Shown: positions 10,336 to 21,932, counted from the stretch's first letter. The stretch: 64,000 nt of DNA from Heterohyrax brucei (GCA_028571685.1 CM053146.1:22727431-22791430), one strand, 5' to 3'. Translations and numbers: made by a program. Notes: a model not told the origin generated them from the sequence alone.

Positions 10336-11828
10336 AAATGACAACAACAGCTGAAACAAGCCAGATTAGCATTTCTGTTACTTGCAATGAATGTAGCTGA
10401 CTGAGAGCAAGAAAGGCAATCAGCAATCCAGAACACCAAGAGGCCCAAGTATTTAAATTTTTGAAGAGTAATTAGGCTCCAGTTCCCTAGCTTCATACAA
10501 CGCACTCTGTGACTGTGCCCTTGCCTCTCTCCTTGGTTCCTGCTTCACTCTCCTCCACTCCACCTGTATTTCTGTGGTTGCCCTGAAGTTCAACAGCTTA
10601 CCAAATTTGTCCCTGTAACTTGCAAGACTTTCCCACTCAAATCTTATCTGGGGATATCCAACATTGAACCTAAGAGAAGCCTTCTCTGTGAAGCCTACCA
10701 CGAGTAGAACCAACTGAAAATACTCCCTACCTGCCTTTTCTTTGTGTCTTCTGTATAATGATTCTTCTACAGCACAAGGAATTCTGCCAGACTTGTACAT
10801 ACTGTCTGCTCCCTAAATTATGAGCTCTGCAATAGCAGGAAGAATAGAAATTCTCTATGGCGGTGGGTTAGGGGGTTATTATCATCTTTTAACCCGAGAC
10901 CAAGCAAAAGTGAAGAAATAAGGAATGACCAGGAAACATCCCGATGCTGAGGAGTTGTTTCCAAGGCATGTTCTGTCTGCACCAGGCATTGTGGAGGGAG
11001 ATGGAACAAAGGAACAAGCTAGAAGATCCTTTATTCTCTTATTTACTCCACCAGTTTACAATTCAGAAAGGCTCTTTGGAGACCTATGGTTTGTTTTTAT
11101 CTAGCACAAAGCTTATTCTGTGACTATTCTAGAGCATTTATGGCCAAGCCCATCTCAGGCTCATTTTTCAGGGCCCCAGATCTCAGCCCTTAGGTGTTAG
11201 CATCTACTACTGACCCTGAGTGTTCATATTCCCATGACTTGGACACTTTAACAGAGAAGCAAGACCACCGAGTTGTGAAATTTCCACAAAGGGAAGAAGC
11301 TGGAGGCTGAGGAAATTAAGTGTATTAAGTAAATTTCTACCGTTGAAGCCAAACTCTGCCACACGTTCACCATTTTAACCATTTTTGTATGAAGATGTAC
11401 AATAAACAACATAACTTTGCTTCTGCCCATCAGTTGGTCTCTTTGTATGTTCCTCTATGTGAGACTGAAATCTTGGGACTTCTGACTCTAAGAACTCTGC
11501 TGACTATGGTGAAACTATCTTAGACATAAATGCAAGGAGTTATATTTTGAGCATAAAAAATTCCCAGGCTATTATTGTCTCTCCTGTTGTGTCATTTCTG
11601 ATCACAGAAGGGAGCCAAATAATGCTGACTGTGCAAAGTGGTTATAAATAAAAAAAGAAGAAAAGTCCTGACACAGAGTTTTGAGCAGCTGTGTGGAGGG
11701 TCCCGAAGCTATTGCATTTCCTTAGATTTGCTTCAAAAATGGTAGGCTCCATAGAATCACTTCCCTGAGGAAGGAGAAGTGAATGCCTACATTTTAATAC
11801 CTACTGTGGGACTCCAGAAAAACAAAAA
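10336..11828. other. Unassigned 1.5-kb stretch
   Basis: No repeat family recognised with confidence. The longest frame is 115 codons on the minus strand (10,453-10,800), without a recognisable domain. An AATAAA occurs at 11,400-11,405 in plus sense after a possible LTR-like stretch. No structural RNA or terminal repeats seen. Confidence 0.3.
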
Positions 11829-11991
11829 CAAAAAACCAAGCCCATTGTGGTTGAGTCAATTCCAACTCATAGTGACCCTATAGGATGGACTAGAATTGCC
11901 CCATAGGGTTTCCAAGGAGCAGCTCATGAGTTTGAAAGGTCCACTTTTGGGTTAGCAGCCACAGCTCTCAACCACTACACTACGAGGCTCC
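11829..11991 (-). repeat. Afrotherian SINE
   Basis: Antisense copy with 'cccattgtggttgagtcaat', 'ccccatagggtttccaagga' and a degraded head (ttagcagccacagctct). Confidence 0.86.
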
Positions 11992-12429
11992 AAAAATTGC
12001 CTGTAAATGTAAATTTTATTGTTTCCTTTAGATGGATTAAAAAATGAAGAGTTGAGGCCATTAACAGATACACAGCAAGATCTGTCTGACTGCCTAGCCA
12101 GGATGTATCCACTATGTGTGGAATACTGGAGTCACCAGCCAAGGAAGGGGAATGAGAGTTATTTAAATAATGCGTATGAGACGATTTCATTTTGAAGCGA
12201 GAAAGTGATGCCATCTTCCATAAGAAATCCAAAGAACTATCCGCTGGTAAGCTCACCAGAAAATTTTGAAATATGTGATATAATTCTTTAACACAGCCTC
12301 CTTTTCAATACCCTTTCCCCTATTTGAAGTCATTGCTCTCTTTCTGAATATCTGTGTTCAGTTCCTTTGACTCATTATTTCCACAGCTAGAGCTTACCTA
12401 AAGGAGACACTGGCAAGAAGGTACTGTGA

Positions 12430-12780
12430 TCCAAATGCATTGTAGCACTGTTTATCGTAGCAAAAAACTGGAGGCAGCCCAAATGGCCTCCAGTAAGGAA
12501 TACACTAAACTACAGAATGTCATATAGCTGTTACCAAGAATAAGGTAGATCTGATTATGTTTGGATGAAATGAATAGTACTTTTTAACTGAGTACAAATT
12601 AAAAAATATATGCATGTACACACCTATGCCCAGCTGTTACCAAGAATAAGGTAGATCTGATTATGTTTGGATGAAATGAATAGTACTTTTTAACTGAGTA
12701 CAAATTAAAAAATATACGCATGTACACACCTATACAATAGTTATAATTTTTTTAACAAGTAGAATAATACACAAAGACTT
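12430..12780 (+). mobile_element. Old L1 3' fragment (L1M-type)
   Basis: gcactgtttatcgtagcaaaa, actggaggcagcccaaatgg and acagaatgtcatatagctg parallel the conserved end of mammalian L1 ORF2 and its 3' UTR. The fragment contains the 106-bp tandem duplication at 12,526-12,733. Confidence 0.6.
12526..12733. repeat. 106-bp tandem duplication, two copies
   Basis: Copy 1 is 12,526-12,631 and copy 2 starts at 12,632, both beginning agctgttaccaagaataagg. Over about 100 bp I see one difference (tatatgcatg versus tatacgcatg). Host L1 sequence nearby is far more diverged than that, so the duplication is recent. Confidence 0.95.
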
Positions 12781-12862
12781 CTGACAGTAGCCTCCCTTGA
12801 GCTAAGAGATCCAAAGTATGAGGAATATGTTTTTTAAATCGATTTTTGTTCTCATTGTCTCA

Positions 12863-13379
12863 TGTTATAGGTTGAATTATGTCCACAAAACATGTGTGTC
12901 AACTAGGCTAGGCCATGATTCTCAATATTGTGTGGTTGTTCAGCATTTTTCATCTGATGTGATTTTCCTATGTGTTGTAAATCCTATGTCTATGATGTTA
13001 ATGACGTAGTATCAGAGGCAGAAATGTTATTAAAGCAGGACTTGATCTAAAGTATTAGGCTATATTTTAAGTGAAATTTTTTTGAGATATAAAAGACAGA
13101 AGTGAGGAGAGAAACATGGGGACTTCACGCCACAATGAAACAAGAGCCAAGAGAATAGCACCTCCTTGGGACCTTGGTTCTCCTCACTGAGAAGCTGCTG
13201 ACTAGAGAAGATTTATGACAATGACCCTTCCTGACAGCCAAGAGAGAAAGAAAGCCTTCCCCCAGAGCTGGTATCTTGAATTCAGACTTCTAGCCTCCTA
13301 GGTTATGAGAATAAATTTCTCTTAGTTGAATCCATGCAGTGGTAGTATTTGTGTTATAGTAGCACTAGAAACTAAGGCA
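12863..13379 (+). mobile_element. ERVL-MaLR LTR, full length
   Basis: TGTTATAGGTTGAATTATGT start and AAACTAAGGCA end, 517 bp. It aligns with the 38,490-39,016 LTR throughout (ctaggccatgattc, gagatataaaagac, cagacttctagcctcctagg, tgtgttatagtagcac). Flanks TCTCA (12,858-12,862) and TTCCA (13,380-13,384) are a possible 5-bp target duplication with two transitions. Confidence 0.85.
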
Positions 13380-13416
13380 TTCCATCATAAGAATTGTTAG
13401 CTCTTAGGTCATGTTT

Positions 13417-14878
13417 CCACCAACTGTCTGTTGGTTTGTCATATTGTGGTGGCATATGTGTTGCTATGATATTGGAAGCTAAGCCACCAGTATTTAAACT
13501 ATCAGCAGAAGGACCCATGGCAGGTAGTTTTCAGTGGAGCTTCCAGACTAAGATAGACTAGGAAGAAGGACCTGGTGGCCTACTGCTGAAAAAATTGGCC
13601 AGAGAAAACCTTATAAATAACAGTGGAATACCGCTTCATATAGTTCTAGAATATGTGAGCTCCTCATGTTGGGAAGCACTCAAAATATGACTAGGGAAGA
13701 GTTACCTTCTCAAAACAGAGTTCATTCTAGTGACGTGAATAGAGATAGCTTTCGAGACCATCATTTGCTAGTGTGGCACAACTGATAATGAGAAGGGGCA
13801 GCTGCAAATATCCACTGATAATTGGAACAGGGAATACACAGACTATGAATCCAGGGAAATTAGAAGCCATTAAAACTGAAATGGAGTGTGTAAATAGTGA
13901 TATCCTAGGTACTGGTGAGCTAAAATGAATTGGTATTGGCCATTTTAAATGAGAGAATCACATTGTCTACTATTTCCTGGGATGACAAATTGAAAATGAA
14001 GGATATTGCATTCATTGTCAAAAAGAACATTTCAACACCTGTCCTGAAGTGTAAGGTTGTCAGTGATAGGATAATATCCATACACCTATAAGGAAAACCT
14101 GTTAGTACCAGTATTACTCAAATTTACACATGAAACACTGAGAGCAAAATGAATAAATTGAAGACTTTTACCAGCTTCTTCAGTCTGAAGTTGATCAAAC
14201 ATGCAATTAAGATGCATTAATAATTACTGTTAATTGGAATTCAAAAGTTGGAAACAAAGAAGAAGGATCAGTAGTTTGAAAATATGGCCTTAGTGATAGA
14301 AATGACTCCAGAAAGTGAGTGCTAGAATTTTGCAAGACCAACAACTTATTCTTTGGAAATATCTTTTTCAACAACATAAACAGTGACTGTACATATGGAA
14401 TTTACTGGATGAAGAGCAAAGCAATAAAATTAACTACACCTGTGGAAAGAAATGATTGAAAACTCCATCTTATCAATCAGAACAAGGCCATGGGTTGACT
14501 GCAGAGGAGAGCATAAATTGCTATGTACAAAATTAAGTTAAAGGTGAAGAAAATTATAACAAGTACATGAGAAGCAAAATACAAATTTGAGTATGTCCCC
14601 ACTGATCTTGGAAACCATTTCAAGAGCAGATCTGATATGCTGAACACTGAAGACCAAAGATCAAAAGATTTATTAGGTGATATCAAGGGCATAATATACG
14701 AGGAAAGCAAAAGGTCAGTAACAAGACAGAAAAGGAAGAAAAGACTAAAACTGATGTCTGAAAAGACTCTGAAACTTGCTCCTGAATGTACAGTAGCTAT
14801 AGCAAAAGGAAAAAATAATGATCAAATGAGCTAAACAGAACATTTCAAAGGGTGGCTCAAGAAGACAAAGTGAAGTAC
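13417..14878 (+). mobile_element. RTE (BovB-like) LINE, 5' half
   Basis: 5' portion of an RTE-clade LINE. The start carries ccaccaactgtctgttggtt and tgctatgatattggaagcta, then cagtggagcttccagactaa. At 13,808-13,960 it encodes a degraded apurinic-like endonuclease (IIGTGNTQTMNPGKLEAIKT, then SDILGTGELK and a stop), recognisable against the RTE consensus GTWNVRSMNLGKLE pattern. The decayed coding region runs to the L1 insertion at 14,867-14,878 and resumes at 29,233. Only 65-77 codon frames survive (14,477-14,710 and 14,637-14,834). Together the halves total about 3.05 kb, near the usual RTE length. The insertion duplicates AAAGTGAAGTAC. Confidence 0.85.
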
Positions 14879-16710
14879 TTTTCTTTTTTTTATTATGATT
14901 GAATGAAAATATTCTTTCCCATATAAATTTGCATTCTCACCTACATGCAGCTCCCACTTCTCTCCCTGCCCGGTGAGAGCACACCCTTCTTCTCTGCTCC
15001 CTACATATCCTATCCTCCCAACAGTCTCCTATCCCCTCCTCTCCACCCACTCCCCTTCCTCCAGTAAGAGGTCAGCAGGATGACATCCTGTAGATGCATA
15101 GAACCGTAAAATTTCCACAAGATATGGTCACTCTGCGTCACCACCTTTCACTGTCTGAAAAGTTGACCTTCATTATGATTTATGGACAGGGGCAGCATTA
15201 GGGCCAGGGGCCACACTCCTTGGGGAACCTCAAAGCCCCTGGACCATCAATTGCAGTCTTTTATTGGAGATCTTAGGGTGCACCCCTATTATTCTCTTGT
15301 TGCCAATGAGACTCAACTTTGTGAGCTCCATTGTGGCCATCTCTGGTGGTGGCCAGGCACCATCCGGTTCTTCTGGTCACGAGTTGATGTAGAGACCTAC
15401 TCACATCAGTCTCTCTGTCTTCTGGGTTCTCTTTTCCCTATGTCATTCTTGTCCTCAGTGATCACCTGTCCCTGTTGAGTTGGGACCATTTGCTTTACCC
15501 TCAGATGGCAGCTTGGCAGCTTTTAAGACCCCAGACGCCACTCACAGATGAAGGGGTGCAGAGAGTCCTCATTAGCAAAACGCTAGCTGTGCCAATTGGC
15601 GTCGATTTTGCCTGAGAGCATGGTCCCCAGCCCCTGGCCCCAGCTACTCTTTCCTTGCAATATTGCATTAAGATGGAAGGAGTACTCAAATTGTGTTGAA
15701 ATCCAGTTATTATTTTTCTTTCTAAAGTGTGCTGTCACCGATCTCACCCAACCAAATTTCTATTAACTATCTAATCTAACCCCCCCCCACCCTCCTACCC
15801 TTCCCACTCTTGCAGCTGTCAAAGAGTCTTTTCTGTTATGCATGAGTCTATTTTTAAGTTCTTGTTGTAGGGTATCTCACATAATATTTGTCCTTCTGTC
15901 GCTGACTATTTTCACTCAACATAATGTCCTCCAGTTGAAACCAGGTTAAGAGGTGTTTCCTGCTATAATCGTTGTTCTTTATCGTTGCATAGTGTTCCAC
16001 TGAGTATACATACCATTGTTTACCTATTCATTCCTCTGTTGCTGGACATCTGGGTTGATTCCATCCTTTTGCTATTGTGGACTGTGCTGTGGTGAACATC
16101 CGTGTGCATGTATCAGTTCGTGTGAATGGCCTTGATTCTGTAGGATATATAGTAGTGGAATTACTGAGTCAAATGGTATATCTATATTGATTTTTTTTAA
16201 CGGAGCGCCAGATTGCTTTCCAAAGAGATTGCACCATTTTACAATTCCACCAACAGTGTGGGAGAGTTCCAATCTCCCCACAGCCTCTCCAGCATTTGTT
16301 GCTTTGTGTTTTTTGGATCATGGCCAACCTTGTTGGGGTCAGATGATATCTCATTGTTGTTTTCATTTTAATTTCTTTAGCAGCTAATGATCTTGAGCAT
16401 GTCTGCATGTGTTTTTTGGCTGCCTGGATCTCCTCTTTAGCGAACTGTCTGTCGATCTCCTTTGCCCATTGCTTAACTGTATGATTTATCTTTTTCTTAT
16501 TGGTATTCTGTAGTACCTTGTAGATTATGGAGATCAGGCATCAGTCTGACATAGAGTTGCCAAATATTTTTAATCATTTTGTAGGTGGCCTTTTAATCCT
16601 ATTAATAAAGTCTTGGATGAGCAGAAGTGATCGATTCTTAGCAGTTCCCATTTATCTATTTCTTCTTCTGATGATTGTGGTTTGTTTGACAGATTTTGAA
16701 GTCCATCTAC
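14879..16710 (-). mobile_element. L1-outer, 3' segment (3' UTR and ORF2 C-terminus)
   Basis: Downstream part of a full-length minus-strand L1 interrupted by L1-inner. The T-rich run at 14,881-14,892 is its poly(A) tail. The 3' UTR extends to about 15,860 with a C-rich run at 15,781-15,800 (G-rich in sense). The remaining ORF2 C-terminal sequence reaches the L1-inner junction at 16,703-16,715. The insertion duplicated host RTE sequence: AAAGTGAAGTAC at 14,867-14,878 versus AAAGTAAAGTAA at 29,233-29,244. Total element length without the inner L1 is about 7,166 bp. Confidence 0.92.
15862..16710 (-). pseudogene. L1-outer ORF2 C-terminal part
   Basis: Encodes the ORF2 tail. The cysteine-rich block SNKCWRGCGEIGTLPHCWWN lies in the 16,169-16,408 frame, followed one frame over by DIPFDSVIPLL (16,072-16,281). 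The cysteine knuckle is a conserved L1 ORF2 feature needed for RNP formation. At least two frameshifts separate this stretch from the stop-codon region aligned with 17,709 of the inner copy. The N-terminal part continues at 23,899 beyond the inner element. Confidence 0.86.
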
Positions 16711-16721
16711 ATTTTTTTTTT

Positions 16722-17708
16722 AATTTAACATAACTGAGTGAAAATGCACATTCCTGTATAAATTTACATGCCCACCTATATGCAGCTTCCACTGCTCTCC
16801 CTGTCCGGTGACTGCACACTATTCCTCTCTGCTCCATACATGCCTCATCCTGCCAACAACCTCCTTTCCCCTCCTCTCCGTCCACTCCCCTTCCTCCAGC
16901 CAGAGGTCAGCAAGATGATATCCTGTAGATGTATAGAACCACAAAGTGCTTCCAATATATGGTCACTCTGCATTGCCAAGTCCAATCCATTCCTGTCCAA
17001 AGAGTGGACCTTTGTTATAATTTATGGGAAAGGGCAGTATCAGGGCCGGGGGTCATGCTCTCAGAGGAACCCCAAAACTGCTGGACCATCAACTGAGGTT
17101 TTTTAGTGGAGATCTCATGATGCACCCCTTTTTGTTCTTGTGTTGCCAGTGAGACTCCTCTCTGTGAGCTCCATCGTGGCTACCACTGGTGGTGGCCGGG
17201 CACCATCCGGTTCTTCTGGTCCCAAGTCAATGTAGGCACCCACTCTTGTGGGTCTCTCTGTCTTCTCAGTTGTCTTTACCGCATGTCATTTTGGTTATCT
17301 ATGAGCATCCATTCCTGCTGAGTTGGGACCATTTGCTCTGTCCTTGGATGGCAGCTTGGCAACTTTTAAGACCCCAGACGCCACTCACCAATGTGGGGTG
17401 CAGAGAGCTCTCTTAGCAAAATGCTAGTTGTGCCAATTGGCCTGGAATTCACCTAAGAGCATGGTCCCCCGTCCCCTGCCCCAGCTACTCTATCCTTGCA
17501 GTATTGAGTCAAGATGGAAGGAGTACTCAAGTTATGCTGAAGTCCACTTAATGTTGTTCGTGTTTCTAATGTATGCTATCACTGCTTTCTCCCAACTAGA
17601 TTTCTAGTAGCTATCTAACTAAACCCTCCCCCCTCACCCTCCCTCTCTCCCCTCCCTTGCAGCTGTCAAAGAGTCTTTTCTTCTATATACAAGTCTGTTT
17701 TTCAGGTC
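16722..17708 (-). other. L1-inner 3' UTR
   Basis: About 1 kb after the ORF2 stop. It is homologous to 14,893-15,861 of the outer copy (for example gtggccgggcaccatccggt and ttttaagaccccagacgcca in plus sense). A C-rich tract at 17,624-17,658 is a purine/G-run tract in sense, a known feature of mammalian L1 3' UTRs. Frames at 16,768-17,106 and 17,189-17,416 are not genes. Confidence 0.85.
17624..17658 (-). other. G-rich polypurine tract in L1 3' UTR
   Basis: The plus strand reads runs of C separated by T/A (ccctcccccctcaccct, then ccctctctcccctccc). The sense strand therefore has several GGG runs able to form a G-quadruplex, a feature known in mammalian L1 3' UTRs. Confidence 0.7.
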
Positions 17709-20700
17709 TTATCGTAGAGGTCTCATACAGTATTTGTCCCTTTGTCGCTGACTACTTTCACTCAACATAATGTCTTCCAGTTGAAACCAGGTTAGGAGAT
17801 GTTTCCTGGAATCATCATTATTCTTTATCATTGCGTAGTACTCCATTGAGTATATGTACCATAGTTTACCTATCCATTCTTCTATTGTTGGGCATCTGGG
17901 ATGATTCCATCTTTTTGCTATCGTGGACTGTGCTGCGGTAAACATCCTGGTGCATGTGTCCGTTGGTGTGAAAGGCCTTGAATCTGTAGGATATATTCCT
18001 AGTAGTGGAATTACTGGGTTAAATGGTATATCGATATCCATTTTTTTAAGGAAAGGCCAGACTGCCTTCAAAAAAGGCTGGACCATTTTGCAACCCCACC
18101 AACAGTGTAGGAGGGTTCCACTTTCTCCACAGCCTCTGCAGCATTTGTTGTGTTTTGTGGATGATGGCCAATCTTGTTGGGGTAAGATGGTATCTCATTG
18201 TTGTCTTGATTTGAATTTCTTTAATAACTAAAGATCGTGAACATGTCCGCATGTGTTTTTTGGCTGCCTGGATCTCCTCTTTAGTAAAGTGTCTGTCCAT
18301 CTCCTTTGCCCATCGCTTAATTGGATGGTTTATCTTCTTCTTCTTGATATTTTGTAGTATCTTATAGATTATGGAGATCAGGCGTCCGTCTGACATAGAG
18401 TTGCCAAATATTTTTTCCCATTCTGTAGTTGGCCTTTTAATTCTATTAATAAAGTCTTTGGATGAGCAAAAGTGTTTGATTCTTAAGAGTTCCCATTTAT
18501 CTATTTTCTCTTCTGTTGATTGTGGTTTCTTTGACAGATTTTGGAGTCTGTCCTCATTGTGTATTAAAACTTCCACTGTTGTTCCTACCTTTACTTGGAT
18601 GACCTTTATTGTTTTAGGTTTGATATTTAGGTCTTTTATCCGGTTGGAGTTGGTTTTTGTATAAGGTGTAAGATATGGATCTTGATTCAGTTTATTGCAG
18701 ATGGATAACCAATTTTGCCAGCACCATTTGTTGAAGATACTCTTTTTACCCCAGTTTAATGTCTTAGGGCCTTTGTCGAATATCAGCTGTTCATAGGCAG
18801 GTGGTGTCATCTCTTGGGTCTCAGTTCTGTTCCATTGATTGATCTATCTGTTTTTGTACCAGTACCAGGTTGTTTTGACCACTGTGGCAGTGTAGTATGT
18901 TCTAAGGTCGGATAATGAGAGGCCTCCCAGTGTGTTCTTCTTCTTTAGTAGTACCTTACTTATCCGGGGATTCTTCCCTTTCCAAACAAAATTGGTGATT
19001 TGTTTCTCCATCTCATTAAAAAATGATGCTGGAACTGGTATTGGGATTGCATTATATAAATAAATTGCTTTGGGTAAAAGAGAAATTTTCACAATGTTAA
19101 GTCTTCCTATCCATGAGCAGGGTAGGTTTTTCCATTTATCTAAGTCTCTTTTAGTTTCTTGTAGTAAGGGCTTGTAGTTCTCTTTGTAAAGGTCTGTTGT
19201 TTCTCTGGTTAGATTAATTCCTAGGTACTTTATCTTCTTAGGGGCTATCGTAAATGGTATTGGTTTGATAATTTCCTCCTTAACAGTCTCATTGTTGGTA
19301 TAAAGGAATCCTACTGATTTACTTATGTTTATCTTGTATCCTGAGACTTTGCTGAACTCTTCTATCAGTTTGAGTAGCTTACTTATAGATTCTTTGGGGT
19401 TCTCTGCATATACAATCATATCATCTGTGAACAGGGAGATTTTAACTTCTTCTTTGCCGATGCAGATGCCCTTTATTTCTTTGTCTTTTCTAATTGCTCT
19501 GGCTAGAAGTTCTAGCACGATGTTGAATAGAAGAGGTGAGAGTGGGCATCTTTATCTAGTTCCTGATCTCAAGGGATAGTCTTTCAGTCTCTCTCCATTC
19601 AGGATGATGTGGGCAACTGGCTTTGTATACATGGTCCTTATTGTGTTGAGGAATTTGCCGTCTATGCACATTTTGCTAAGAGTTTTAGCATGAATGGGTG
19701 TTGGACTTTATCAAATGCCTTTTCTGCATCAATGGACAAAATCAAGTGATCCTTGTCTTTGTGTTATTTATGTGGTTTATCACATTAATTGTTTTCCTGA
19801 TGTGGAACCAGCCTTGTATCCCTGGTATGAATCCCACTTGGTCATGATGGATTATTTTCTTGATATGTTGTTGTATTCTGTTGGCAAGAATTTTGTTGAA
19901 GATTTTTGCATCTAGGTTCATGAGTGATATTGGTCTGTAGTTCTCTGTCTTTGTTGGGTCTTTCCCTGGCTTAGGTATCAGGGTTATGCTGGCTTCATAG
20001 AATGAGTTTGGGAGTACTCCATCCCTTTCTATACTGTGAAATAGTCTCAGTAGTATTGGGGATAACTCTTCTCTAATTGCTTGGTAGAATTCTGCTGTGA
20101 AGCCATCTGGGCCCGGAGTTTTTTTTGGTTGGCAGTGTTTTGATGACCTTTTCAATATCTTCCTTTGTGATAGGTTTATTAAGTTGTTCTGCCGCATGTT
20201 GTGATAATTTGGGTAGGTGGTATGAGTCAAGGAATTTGTCCATTTCCCCTAGGTTTTCAAATTTGTTAGAGTACAGTCTTTCATAGTATTCTGTTACGAT
20301 ATTTTTGATTTCTGTTGCATCTATGGTGACAACTCCCCTCTCATTTCTAATTTGGGTTACTTGTTTCCTTTCCTGCTTTTCTTTAGTAAGTTTAGCCAGT
20401 GTTTTATCAATTTTGTTGATCTCTTCAAAAAACCAGCTTTTGGTCTTTTCAATTTTTTCAATTGTTTTTCTATTCTCTAATTCATTTAGCTCTGCTCTAG
20501 TCATTATGATCTCATTTCTTCTGGTGCCCGAGGGGTTCCTCTGTTGTTCTCTTTCTACTTGTTCAAGCTGTAGAGTTAGTTCCTTGATTTGGTTTCTTTC
20601 TTCCTTCCAGATGTGTGCATTTATGGAGATAAACAGACCTGTGAGCACTGCTTTGACTGTATCCCATAGGTTCGTTCTCATTGGAATCCATGAATTTCTT

Positions 20701-21510
20701 TAATTCATCCTTGATTTCCTCTATAACCCATGTTTTTTTGAGCAAAATGTTGTTCAGTTTCCAAGAGTTCCACTTTCTATCTATGTTTTTTCTGCTATTG
20801 ATTTCAACCTTGATGGCTTTATGATCTGAGAAGATGCTTTGCAGTAATTCAATGGTATGGATTTTGTTGAGCATTGCATTATGGCCTATCATGTGGTCAA
20901 TTCTGGAGAATGTTCCATGTGCACTGGAGAAGAAGGTGTAGTTGTCTGCTGAAGGGTGGAAAGTTCTGTATATATCAATGAGGTTTAGTTGGTTAATTGT
21001 GTCAATGAGGTCTTCTGTATCTTTACTCAGTTTTTTTCTAGATGATCTGTCTAGTAATGAGAGTGGAGTCTTAAAGTCTCCCACTATTATTGTGGAGTCA
21101 TCTAACTCTCTTTTGAGCGTAGTCAGTGTTTCTTCGACATATTTAGATGCTCTGGCATTAGGTGCATAAATATTTAATATAGTTAAGTCTTGCTTTTGTA
21201 CTGAACCTGTCAGCAATAAATAGTGACCATCTTTGTCCATGATGGTGGATTTGACATTAAAATTGATTTTGTCTGAGGTTAGAATTGCCACCCCTGCTCT
21301 TCTTTGTTCATTGTTAGCTTGATATATATTCTTCCATCCTTTAATTTTCAGTTTGTTCCTGTCTTTAGGTCTCAAGTGAGTTTCTTGTAGACAACATATG
21401 GATGGGTCGTGTCTTTTGATCCAAGATGACACTCGGTGTCTCTTTACTGGAGCATTCAGTCCATTCACATTCAATGTAATTATTGATAGGTATATGTTCA
21501 CTGCTGTCAT
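17709..21510 (-). pseudogene. L1-inner ORF2 (endonuclease-reverse transcriptase), frameshifted
   Basis: The start MTAVNIYLSIITLNVNGLNA puts the AP-like endonuclease in residues 1-239. Residues equivalent to human L1 N14, E43, Y115, D145, D205 and H230 are present at identical numbering. The catalytic N147 position is lysine (GDFKTPLS; codon 21,070-21,072), whereas L1-outer keeps GDFN. The frame breaks near 20,690, resuming at 20,073-20,681 (linker, [20 protein letters not shown]) and 19,742-20,230 ([40 protein letters not shown]). The palm motif in 18,844-19,518 reads LFTDDMIVY, with Thr for the usual Ala. The remaining parts are 18,046-18,810 and the C-terminus 17,709-18,086, ending at TAA. 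Four or more frame breaks plus N147K mean it is inactive. Confidence 0.94.
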
Positions 21511-21764
21511 TGTGATTTGTTTATTTTTGTGTTGATGTTTTCTCTGTTGTTCTTATTAGTCTGTTCTGGGACACTCTTTTTTGTGAGTTGATTTTTCACC
21601 TTTTTCAGAGCTGGTTTTATAGTTCTTGAGACCCATGTGTTAGATTTCTTGAAATAATATGATACATCTTTGTTGTGCTTTACAGCTGCCCCTATGAACC
21701 CCCTTAATAAACTATTTATAAACCCAATTTTAATTACTACCAGTCTTGTCATCTTCCTCTCCAT
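21507..21764 (-). other. 85-codon open frame in L1-inner ORF1-ORF2 spacer
   Basis: Starts at ATG (ccagATGg context) four codons after an in-frame TAG and ends TGA. The TGA overlaps the ORF2 ATG as ATGA (21,507-21,510). The product would be a basic 85-residue peptide: MERKMTRLVVIKIGFINSLL..., then KKVKNQLTKKSVPEQ, ending NKSQ. The L1-outer spacer holds a colinear homologue with the same upstream stop. The spacer (about 420 bp) is far longer than the roughly 63 bp of human L1. It could be a genuine small ORF of this L1 lineage or simply an open spacer. The substitution pattern between the two copies does not support constraint. Confidence 0.45.
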
Positions 21765-21932
21765 CTGGAAGGACTATAACAACTGTAGTACATCCCTCTT
21801 TTTATTGTGATGACACCATAGTTTTCATGATGATCACTGGATTGCTTCTTTCCATATCAAAGCTGTGATTTACTTTGGAGCCTTCCCTAAATGAGTAGAG
21901 TATTGAGTAGTGTGTCGTTCTAAAATATAAAG

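Noticed and set aside
10453..10800. 115-codon minus-strand frame as a gene
   Set aside because: No recognised domain, no splice or promoter context, and competing frames; kept only as a remark under the 9,815 finding.
14477..14834. Overlapping frames on both strands near 14.6 kb as genes
   Set aside because: They lie in decayed RTE sequence; the plus frame is RTE coding remnant and the minus frame its shadow.
18046..18810. 254-codon minus-strand open frame as a host gene
   Set aside because: Colinear with L1 ORF2 (post-RT region, EKIDKWELLRIKHFCSSKDF, cysteine-knuckle region frameshifted); part of L1-inner.
20563..21510. 315-codon frame as a DNA-repair AP endonuclease gene
   Set aside because: It is the L1 ORF2 endonuclease, with residue numbering equal to human L1 and RT sequence following directly.
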